This document shows positions 25,993 through 31,963 of a DNA stretch of 64,000 nucleotides, piece after piece; position 1 is the first letter of the stretch; the number at the start of each line of letters is the position of its first letter. The stretch lies in contig NZ_SUUH01000002.1 of the NCBI RefSeq assembly GCF_015062615.1, forward strand, positions 248,001 to 312,000. Direction: 5' to 3'. The notes beneath the pieces are model-generated. The model searched no databases and was not told where the DNA came from. It saw nothing but the letters and a program-made list of their open reading frames with translations. Source of the stretch: Denitrobacterium detoxificans (GTDB lineage: Bacteria > Actinomycetota > Coriobacteriia > Coriobacteriales > Eggerthellaceae). Both the position numbers and the translations under genes were made by a program.

Positions 25993-26685
25993 TTATTCCT
26001 CGAGGATGTCCTCCAAAAGCTCCACGTCTTCCTCCAGGAAGCCTTCCATGAGGAAGGCGAGTCCGGTGTAGAAGCCGGTCTGCGAGAAACGCTTCATGTC
26101 GATTGCCAGAAGCGGCGCCCATGCGTACAGGTGGTCGTTCAGGAAGTTCAGTTGGCTCTTCAGCAGGGTTGTGGCCTGGCGCTCGTTGCCCGCTTCAAGG
26201 GCGTTGGCGGTGCGCAGCGCAAGCACCTGCATGTATTCCAGCTCGAGTGCGATGTGGTCCTCGCCCTCTTTCCAGTCGGCCTTTTTGTCGAGGCCCGCTG
26301 CGCGATACAGGGCAAGCACTTCGTCGCGTGCCCCTTGCATGAGCAGTCTCTTTTCGTTGGTGTAGATGCTCTCGAACGGATAGGCGGCTGCATGGCCGCT
26401 ATAGCCGTGCCCGAAGAAAGTGCGCATGTAGTCTGCGGCAAGCTCGGTGATCGTGTTGTCCCAGATGCCGGAAAGGTACGTTGCGATCAGGCGATAGCCT
26501 TCGTCGATGTTGTCGTTGCCCGTGTGCACGCGGTAGTGCAGCCCATGCAGCTCGTCGAGCAGTTCGGGCGTGATCTCCTTGCGGAACAGGCGCGAGATGA
26601 AGCCGTACTGCGCAGCGCGCTGCCTGCACGCTTCGGCCAGCTGCTCGCGGGTTTCCTGGGTTTCTTCCATCGTTGCGTTCGTCAT
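25993..26685 (-). CDS. TorD/DmsD-family molybdoenzyme chaperone
   Basis: A 230-residue all-helical chaperone that guides assembly and Tat export of molybdopterin enzymes. The start chosen is ATG 26685 (MTNATMEE), eight bases after GGAAG; two earlier start codons lie too close to that site. Diagnostic features are an N-terminal YGFISRLFRKEITPELL, the mid-protein PFESIYTNEKRLLMQ, and the TorD signature DHIALELEYMQVLALR followed by FLNDHLYAWAPLLAIDM. It lies between the NapG-like gene and the acidic protein at 26701. Its client is not in this operon; the molybdoenzyme at 34001 is a candidate but already belongs to another transcription unit. Confidence 0.85.
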   Translation of the reverse strand: MTNATMEETQETREQLAEACRQRAAQYGFISRLFRKEITPELLDELHGLHYRVHTGNDNIDEGYRLIATYLSGIWDNTITELAADYMRTFFGHGYSGHAAAYPFESIYTNEKRLLMQGARDEVLALYRAAGLDKKADWKEGEDHIALELEYMQVLALRTANALEAGNERQATTLLKSQLNFLNDHLYAWAPLLAIDMKRFSQTGFYTGLAFLMEGFLEEDVELLEDILEE

Positions 26686-26700
26686 GTTCATCACTTCCTG

Positions 26701-27624
26701 CTACCACTTGATGCCGTCGGTTTCGGCTGCCACCGCGAAGGATTGCTCCTGTTCTTCGCCTGCGAAGTCGTCTTCGACCTCGGCGAGCTTCTCGAGCGCG
26801 GCGCGTCCTACTTCGGTTGTGGCCCACGCGGAGCCTTGCCATTCGATGGCGTCGCGGTTTTCCAGCAGGTCGGTGAAGTGCTGCACGAAGTACACGCGCG
26901 TGGGTTCGGCGATGAGCGGATCGCTGTCTACGGCGGCGGAGAGCTTCGGCATGGTGGTGCCACCTTCCTCCGCAGCCAGGGTGAGCACGCGCTTGTAGAT
27001 CTTCAGGTAGTCGGCTTCCTTTTCGAACAGCTCCTCGATGCGCTCCAGGGGCTTGTTTTCGGCCATGATGGCCAGGCCTGCCTCCGTGGCAAGCCAATGC
27101 ACTTCGGGCGGGGTAGTGGGTTCGTAGTACTCGACGCCGTCGATTTCCACGATGTCGGGAACTGCTTCGACCGAGTCGTAGGGTGCGCCCGCTTCCGTAA
27201 CGCGCTGGATGGCGCCGGCAGTTTCCATCATGTGGCAGATGGTTGCGGTGGAGTACACCGAGAATTTGCGCGTGCGCACTTCGTTGACGATGTCCTCCAG
27301 GTTGCTTTCGGAAACGGGTTCGCCAGCTGCGTTCATGATGGCGCGCAGGATGGCGCGCTGGGGGCGCATCTGGGCGAAGAGCTCGCGCGTGCGGTCTTCG
27401 GGCGAGCGCTGCGCGTAGGCTTCCGATGCCTGGTCGATGGCGTTTTCGATCTTGGGAACCTTGTCGGGGTCGGGCGGCAGGAACTCCGTGCGGCCTTCGG
27501 TGTTGGGCAGGAAAACGCCCAAGTCGCCCGCTATCTCGTCCATGCTGGTTGGCTCTTCCATCATTCCCTCGAGTTCGGGGTCGAACGTGAAGTCGAACTC
27601 CCCGAAATCCCTGAAGTCTTTCAT
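26701..27624 (-). CDS. Acidic conserved-context protein, function unknown
   Basis: A 307-residue, strongly acidic, soluble protein with no signal peptide, membrane segment or Cys cluster. ATG 27624 follows AGGAGAGAG. The N-terminus is low-complexity acidic (FGEFDFTFDPELEGMMEE). Two segments look like winged-helix or tetrahelical folds: QRAILRAIMNAAGEPVSESN (about 90-115) and TICHMMETAGAIQRVTEAGA (about 127-150). Because it sits between a TorD chaperone and a helicase-half gene with tight spacing, a regulatory or assembly role in the Fe-S module is plausible. I do not recognise the family. Confidence 0.7.
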   Translation of the reverse strand: MKDFRDFGEFDFTFDPELEGMMEEPTSMDEIAGDLGVFLPNTEGRTEFLPPDPDKVPKIENAIDQASEAYAQRSPEDRTRELFAQMRPQRAILRAIMNAAGEPVSESNLEDIVNEVRTRKFSVYSTATICHMMETAGAIQRVTEAGAPYDSVEAVPDIVEIDGVEYYEPTTPPEVHWLATEAGLAIMAENKPLERIEELFEKEADYLKIYKRVLTLAAEEGGTTMPKLSAAVDSDPLIAEPTRVYFVQHFTDLLENRDAIEWQGSAWATTEVGRAALEKLAEVEDDFAGEEQEQSFAVAAETDGIKW

Positions 27625-27645
27625 GTCTCTCTCCTTGTTACGCGT

Positions 27646-28242
27646 CTAGTTCAAGTTGAAGCTGCGCAGCAGGGCCTGCCCGCCTACGGTGGAGGGGCGT
27701 GCCTGTCCCTTGTCGCGAAGGAAGGGCGTCGGCTTGCACATGGCCATGACGCGGCCATGTTCCATCTTTCGGCGGTTGCTCTGAATGCCCGCTGCCTTCG
27801 CGAATGCGGCGTCGGCCTTCACGAAACTCGATGCGATGACGCGCTTGGTGGCGTGGTGGAAGGCGTTGCTCCACGCGGCGCGCGCCTCATCGCTGGATGG
27901 GGCTGTTTCCGATGCCTGAGCAGGTGGGATGAACCCGTCTACGCAGCCCATGAGGAACAGCCAGTCATAGTCGTCTTCGAGGGCGTCGTAGTACGCAATC
28001 TTCACGTGCTTGGTGTGCAGTCCCACCGTGTTGCGATCCATGTCGTCGAGCACTTCGCGCATGCGTATTGCCCACGTGCGGTTTGGCACGGCCACGCAAA
28101 TGCGCCGGGGGCGGCAGATGCGTTCGCGCGTAAGGTGCGCCACGATGAGCGCGGTGCTCGAGAGCTCCTCGCCTGGAGTGCGCCATTTCACGTAGGTGAT
28201 TTCAGGTGCGTTTGCTACCTGGCTTTGCGCTGATTCCAACAT
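27646..28242 (-). CDS. Half-helicase protein: UvrD-like C-terminal region without Walker A
   Basis: A 198-residue protein. ATG 28242 is preceded by a weak site (AGGGC). The central segment KIAYYDALEDDYDWLFLMGC followed by VDGFIPP matches the region around motif V in the ATPase at 22426 (LQGQTFDLIIFGG...VNGFFPS) and in UvrD-type proteins. The following helix (AWSNAFHHATKRVIASSF) also aligns with it. There is no P-loop or Walker B, so it cannot be a self-sufficient ATPase. It is 9 bases from the acidic gene at 28252 and 21 from that at 26701, which means tight co-expression with a respiratory module. Function unknown; could be a structural or regulatory remnant. Confidence 0.68.
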   Translation of the reverse strand: MLESAQSQVANAPEITYVKWRTPGEELSSTALIVAHLTRERICRPRRICVAVPNRTWAIRMREVLDDMDRNTVGLHTKHVKIAYYDALEDDYDWLFLMGCVDGFIPPAQASETAPSSDEARAAWSNAFHHATKRVIASSFVKADAAFAKAAGIQSNRRKMEHGRVMAMCKPTPFLRDKGQARPSTVGGQALLRSFNLN

Positions 28243-28251
28243 GATGCCCTG

Positions 28252-29094
28252 CTATGCGACGAAGGATCGCTCGTTGGCGTCGAAGATGCGCGTGGTACCG
28301 TCTTCGAACGTCACGTTCCAGATGTGATAGTCCACGTCGAAGTCGAATTGCTCGGGCTCTTCCTCTTCCTCCTCGTGGGGGATGGGCGGAAGCGTGTCGG
28401 AATCCGTTACGGGAACGGCGGTGTTCTCGTAGCTTTTCGCTTCCTTGTCGCGCTCGAGCCATTCTTCGCGCGTGAGCTGCTCTTCCGGTTCGCTTTCGAT
28501 TTCTGGTTCCGGCTCGGGCGCGGGTTCGAGCGCTTCGGGATGCTCTTCAACCCATGCGTTCCAGGCGCTTTCGTTCTGGGTGAGCCAGGATGCGTCGGAT
28601 GGAGCCTCAACGCGTACGGCGCCCGCGAGCGTGCCGTCATTGAGCAGCGTGCGGGCCAATCCCACCTGGGCGTTGAGCTCGGGGTTGATGAAGCTGATAG
28701 GGTCGGTGTGCAAGCTTACGTTGAAGGCGCCGCCCTGCATTTCCAGGTTGATGCGCTCGAAGATGATTTCGGGCAGCTTGATCTTGCGCTGGCGGTCGTT
28801 GAAGACCTTCATGGTATTGCCCACCTTGTGAAGCATGTTTCCAATCCAGGGCTCGACGATTTCGGCCCAGCGGTCATCGGCTCCCTCGTCGGAGGAAAGC
28901 AGGTACTTGTACGTGCCCATGTTGATGATGAAGCGTGCAGTGTTGCGCACGGGCTCCTCTTCGCTTTCCGCCGCATGGGTTCGAATCACGGGCGTACACA
29001 CATATGCGTAGTTCCGCTTGATTTCGAGAATGGTTTCCTCGCCCGCTGCTCGCTCGTCCAAATCGAGCACAAGGGTCAAGGATGGTCGGATCAT
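28252..29094 (-). CDS. Acidic unknown protein, first gene of the NapGH-like operon
   Basis: A 280-residue acidic cytoplasmic protein. Two ATG codons lie near GGAGGA; the second (29094, MIRPSLTLVLDLD) is nine bases away and is preferred over the first at 29100, which is only three bases away. The N-terminal 170 residues look like a folded beta-rich domain (FIINMGTYKYLLSSD, IIFERINLEMQGG). Residues 190-260 are a Glu/Pro-rich disordered linker (PAPEPEPEIESEPEEQ, HEEEEEEPEQFDFD). The C-terminus ends with a conserved-looking strand pair (WNVTFEDGTTRIFDANERSF). It opens the operon next to the 45-bp inverted repeat. Family not recognised. Confidence 0.7.
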   Translation of the reverse strand: MIRPSLTLVLDLDERAAGEETILEIKRNYAYVCTPVIRTHAAESEEEPVRNTARFIINMGTYKYLLSSDEGADDRWAEIVEPWIGNMLHKVGNTMKVFNDRQRKIKLPEIIFERINLEMQGGAFNVSLHTDPISFINPELNAQVGLARTLLNDGTLAGAVRVEAPSDASWLTQNESAWNAWVEEHPEALEPAPEPEPEIESEPEEQLTREEWLERDKEAKSYENTAVPVTDSDTLPPIPHEEEEEEPEQFDFDVDYHIWNVTFEDGTTRIFDANERSFVA

Positions 29095-29179
29095 GACCAT
29101 GACTCCTCCTTTGATTCCCCAATGGCGCGGCGCTCTCTCGTCGCTGCGCCCGTCCATCGGGGGCAAGTATAGGAATCCC

Positions 29180-29224
29180 TTTCATATGGCAAATAATATG
29201 GCCTCTATGATTTGGCATATGAAA
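29180..29224. promoter_or_regulatory. 45-bp inverted-repeat operator between divergent Fe-S operons
   Basis: Arms TTTCATATGGCAAAT (29180-29194) and ATTTGGCATATGAAA (29210-29224) pair at 14 of 15 positions around a 15-bp centre. They lie between the divergent genes 28252 (start 29094) and 29311, placing one regulator dimer or dimer-pair over both promoters. The half-site TTTCATATGG recurs upstream of other genes (11972). Confidence 0.7.
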
Positions 29225-29310
29225 AGCGAAATAGAATGCATTTAGACGAGAAATTGCAGGTCAAACGTGAGTGATTCTGCAAGGTGACACGAATATGGCA
29301 GGTGGGGAAT

Positions 29311-30501
29311 ATGCCGAAGATCGCTTCTATGGTCAACCTGATCGAAGAGCTGGAAAGCTCCTACATTACCGTTCATCGCGAGCGTTGCGTTCAGGTTCGC
29401 AATTGCAATGCCGACTGCTTGCGGTGCGCGAGCGTTTGCACCACGGGGTGCATTCACTTCGATGGGGAAGAGCTTACGGTTTCGCCCGAGCGCTGCATTG
29501 GATGCGGCACGTGCGCGACCATCTGCCCCACGTGCGCGCTGGAGGCGCATCATCCCAACGACGCGGAGTTCATGAATCAGTGTCTTGCGGTTGCAGGCGC
29601 GTGCGAGGGCATCGTTACGGTGGCGTGTGGCACGCTGCTTGATCGCGTGGGCGATTTGGTCGATCGCGATGCGGTCGTTCGCGTGGAATGCCTGGGGCGC
29701 GTCGAGGAATCGGCGCTAACCGAGCTGGTTGTCCAGGGGGCGAAGAGCATCGTGCTTGTGCGCGGTGCGTGCGAGTCATGCGCGCATGCCACGGGGTATG
29801 AGATGGTCCAGCGCGTGTGCGATACCGAACGCCAGCTGTTGGAGGCTTGGGGTGCGTCGGCGGACATTCGCCTAGCCGATAAGCTGCCGAAATGCACGCG
29901 CGCCAAGGATGATGGCTACGACAAGGGCAAGCGCGCGTTCTTCGAGTCGTCGAAGCGCGAGGGTGCGCGTATGGGCGCGATTGCCGTGGATCATGCGGTG
30001 CGTGATGCGTTGGGAGAAAACGATGCGCCTAAGCCGGAAGAGCCGCGCTACACGAAGGTCATGGACGATGGCACGTTGCCGCATTTCCTGCCCGACCGGC
30101 GTGAGTCCTTGCTGAACTCCCTCGCTACGTTGGGCGAGCCCGAAGACGTGATGATCGATACGCGTTTGTGGGGGCATGTGATTATCGATACCGATACGTG
30201 TTCATCGTGCCAGATGTGCTCGACGTTTTGCCCTACGGGTGCGCTCGCGCGCTTCGTTGAGGAGGATGGCACCTTCGGCGTGGAACATTACCCGGGCGAC
30301 TGCGTGAAGTGTCGTACCTGTTCGGCGATTTGTCCCACGGGCGCGCTTTCCATTTCCGAGGAGGTCTTCGCGCGTGACATGCTTGCGGGCATGACCGATC
30401 GCTATACCATGACGCCGCGCGCCGTGAAGGAGGGGACGGCGCATACCATCTGGCATAAGGCCGAGCTCTTCACGAACACCGACCAGGTGTACGAACGATA
30501 A
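29311..30501 (+). CDS. Polyferredoxin with MvhD-like central domain
   Basis: A 396-residue cytoplasmic Fe-S protein. ATG 29311 follows AGGTGGGG. N-terminal Cys groups CNADCLRCASVCTTGC and CIGCGTCATICPTC, and C-terminal groups CSSCQMCSTFCPTG and CVKCRTCSAICPTG, give four probable 4Fe-4S clusters. Between them (about 100-170) is a domain with VRVECLGRVEESALTELVVQ followed by GAKSIVLVRGACESC, resembling the MvhD/HdrA-linked iron-sulphur domain that passes electrons between flavin and hydrogenase or heterodisulphide reductase units. It is divergent from the NapGH-like operon over the shared operator at 29180 and so is probably co-regulated. Its exact partner is unknown. Confidence 0.82.
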   Translation: MPKIASMVNLIEELESSYITVHRERCVQVRNCNADCLRCASVCTTGCIHFDGEELTVSPERCIGCGTCATICPTCALEAHHPNDAEFMNQCLAVAGACEGIVTVACGTLLDRVGDLVDRDAVVRVECLGRVEESALTELVVQGAKSIVLVRGACESCAHATGYEMVQRVCDTERQLLEAWGASADIRLADKLPKCTRAKDDGYDKGKRAFFESSKREGARMGAIAVDHAVRDALGENDAPKPEEPRYTKVMDDGTLPHFLPDRRESLLNSLATLGEPEDVMIDTRLWGHVIIDTDTCSSCQMCSTFCPTGALARFVEEDGTFGVEHYPGDCVKCRTCSAICPTGALSISEEVFARDMLAGMTDRYTMTPRAVKEGTAHTIWHKAELFTNTDQVYER

Positions 30502-30531
30502 CCGCTTGGTCTGATGTGAGGTTACTGGGGT

Positions 30532-30726
30532 CCCGCGGGGTGTCTCCTGCGGGGCATCGATTTCGGGTTGGAGCCCCCGACAGCCCACTGGGCTGTCGGG
30601 GGCTCCAACCCTTCGCTGCTTCATGCGAATACTTGGATTTTTTCGCTACGGCGAAAAAATCGGCGCCCAGCTAAGCTGGGCTAGGGGATTGCTTTCAGAA
30701 TGCCCCCGCAGGGGACACCCTGCGGG
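30532..30726 (+). repeat. Structured repeat B1 (long-stem element, family B)
   Basis: A 195-bp element beginning 30 bases after the polyferredoxin stop, in the sense orientation. The outer arms (30532-30557 / 30700-30726) pair with several G-U-type mismatches. Inside are CGATTTCGGGTT, hairpin 1 (stem GGAGCCCCCGACAGCC, tip CACT), the linker ACCCTTCGCTGCTTCATG, hairpin 2 (GATTTTTTCGC / GCGAAAAAATC), a hairpin GCCCAGCTAAGCTGGGC, and the tail TTGCTTTCAGAATG. The linker and tail also resemble those of family A. Confidence 0.85.
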
Positions 30727-31032
30727 CCCGAAGTCGCGACCCACGACCCCGATTGGCTATCGTTCGGGGAGGTCAGTGCTCCTGATAGCTAACCGGCCGG
30801 GACCCTTGGGTGCGTGCGCGCGATTGTTGCGAGTTGGTGCCGTGGGCGACCTGGCGGCCAGATGCGCTTCGCTATCTGGCCGGGCTGCCTTTGTTGGGTT
30901 CGGGTCGTGAGTTCCTGCGCCGAAATCGCTTCGCTCTTCGGCCGTTACGGCCGGGGCTGGGGGACTGGTCGTGGCTCTTCGGGCGAATTCGCTGCGCTTT
31001 TCGCAGTGTGGTTCTGATTGGGTTGCGAGCCG
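30727..31032. repeat. Cluster of short hairpins between repeat B1 and the small membrane gene
   Basis: No gene is seen. The DNA contains three successive hairpins with GC-rich stems and a CGCTTCGCT-like loop: 30855-30882 (CGGCCAGAT / ATCTGGCCG), about 30919-30942 (GCCGAA / TTCGGC) and about 30982-31004 (GCGAA / TTCGC). A weaker pair lies near 30752-30785 (GGCTATC / GATAGCT). They look like degenerate tandem units of one motif. Confidence 0.55.
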
Positions 31033-31038
31033 TATAAT
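31033..31038 (+). promoter_or_regulatory. -10 box upstream of the small membrane protein gene
   Basis: A perfect TATAAT 38 bases before the start codon at 31076. No clear -35 hexamer at the standard distance. Confidence 0.45.
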
Positions 31039-31075
31039 AGAATCGCAAGTGCAGGGCTGCGGCTTGGGGGGGTAC

Positions 31076-31474
31076 ATGATGTTTGTGGCTGGGTTCGCCC
31101 TATTTCTCTTGGGCATCATCTTCGTTATTTGCTATCCCATTAACAAGCGGAAGAATAAGCGCTGTTCAGAGCAGGTGCAGGGTACGCTGGTGGACATTCG
31201 TAGGCATCGCAATTCCCAGGGCAACGTGAGCCATTCGTATGTTTACTCGTATGCGGTGCAAGACGTTGAGTATCGTATTACCTCGACGATCATCAGCAAG
31301 GAAGCGCATAACGTGGGGGATACGTGCACCATCTGGTACAACCCCAAAAAGCCCAAGGATGCTCAGCCATTTCATTACGGCTCGAACAAGCCCTACACGA
31401 TCGTCCTCATTATCGGTATCGCCATGATTCTTCTGGGCTTCGTCCTCTTCGTCATTGGCTCCGCCACCATGTAA
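31076..31474 (+). CDS. Small membrane protein, DUF3592-like
   Basis: A 132-residue membrane protein. Two start codons in tandem (ATGATG at 31076) follow a GGGGGGG site. One N-terminal segment (FVAGFALFLLGIIFVICYPI) and one C-terminal segment (IVLIIGIAMILLGFVLFVI) flank a beta-rich middle with YSYAVQDVEYRITSTI, GDTCTIWYNPKKPKDA; the YNPxxP motif is typical of DUF3592-type proteins. Function unknown. It stands alone, with a -10 box upstream and the repeat-rich region downstream. Confidence 0.75.
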   Translation: MMFVAGFALFLLGIIFVICYPINKRKNKRCSEQVQGTLVDIRRHRNSQGNVSHSYVYSYAVQDVEYRITSTIISKEAHNVGDTCTIWYNPKKPKDAQPFHYGSNKPYTIVLIIGIAMILLGFVLFVIGSATM

Positions 31475-31542
31475 TAGATCACTATTGTCGTCCCGCCGAA
31501 GGCGCCAATCGTTCCCAATCGGCCAAACGGCTTGTCTTTCCC

Positions 31543-31735
31543 AACCCGCAGCCTGGGCAGGCGAGCCCCAGCCCGCAATGGCGACCGCCTACCAAGGCGG
31601 AGCGGGCACCCACTACGGGATTCTATAAACCCTTCGACCGGTCCTATGGCTTGCTCCCTCCAACACGCACCCTGGGCAGGCGAGCCCCAGCCCGCAACGG
31701 CGACCGCCTGCCAAGGCGGAGCGGGCACCCCCTCG
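31543..31735. repeat. Tandem 120-bp repeat preceding structured repeat B2
   Basis: The segment CCTGGGCAGGCGAGCCCCAG and about 50 following bases occur twice, starting near 31549 and 31670, with four or so differences (AATGG/AACGG, CTACC/CTGCC). The second copy runs into the outer arm of B2; the first ends with a decayed arm (CACCCACTACGGGATTC). The segment can itself fold (GGCAGGCG / CGCCTGCC). CGCACCCTGGGC at 31664-31675 pairs with GCCCAGGGTGCG at 31949-31960 across B2. The whole gap 31475-31963 contains no gene. Confidence 0.8.
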
Positions 31736-31915
31736 CGGGACATTCTGAAAGCATTCACCAAGGCCCAGCTCAGCTGGGCCAGATTTTTCGCCGTATGCGA
31801 AAAATCCAAGTGAAAACATGAAGCAGCGAAGGGTTCAAGTTAGCGTAAAGCCCAGTGGGCTTTACGCAACGTAGAACCCGAAAGCGATGTCCCGCGAGGG
31901 GGTGCCCGCTCCGCC
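31715..31915 (-). repeat. Structured repeat B2 (family B, minus orientation)
   Basis: A 201-bp element with a perfect 29-bp inverted repeat as outer arms (31715-31743 / 31887-31915), unrelated in sequence to the arms of B1. Read on the minus strand it has TTTCGGGTT, hairpin 1 with a new stem (GCGTAAAGCC / GGCTTTACGC) but the same tip CCCACTGGG, the linker ACCCTTCGCTGCTTCATG, hairpin 2 (GATTTTTCGC / GCGAAAAATC region), hairpin 3 (GGCCCAGCTGAGCTGGGCC) and the tail ATGCTTTCAGAATG. It begins 48 bases after the stop of the LuxR gene at 31964, in sense orientation. Confidence 0.88.
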
Positions 31916-31963
31916 CCGGAAAGACTCCCAAGTGGAAGGGCGGAAAGAGCCCAGGGTGCGGGT

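Noticed and set aside
25645..28233. An 862-codon plus-strand frame across the NapGH-like operon
   Set aside because: It is antisense to four tightly spaced genes with strong start sites and family motifs on the minus strand.
28970..28995. A tRNA T-loop-like string (GGTTCGAATC)
   Set aside because: It lies inside the coding region of the gene at 28252 and has no acceptor, D or anticodon stem around it.
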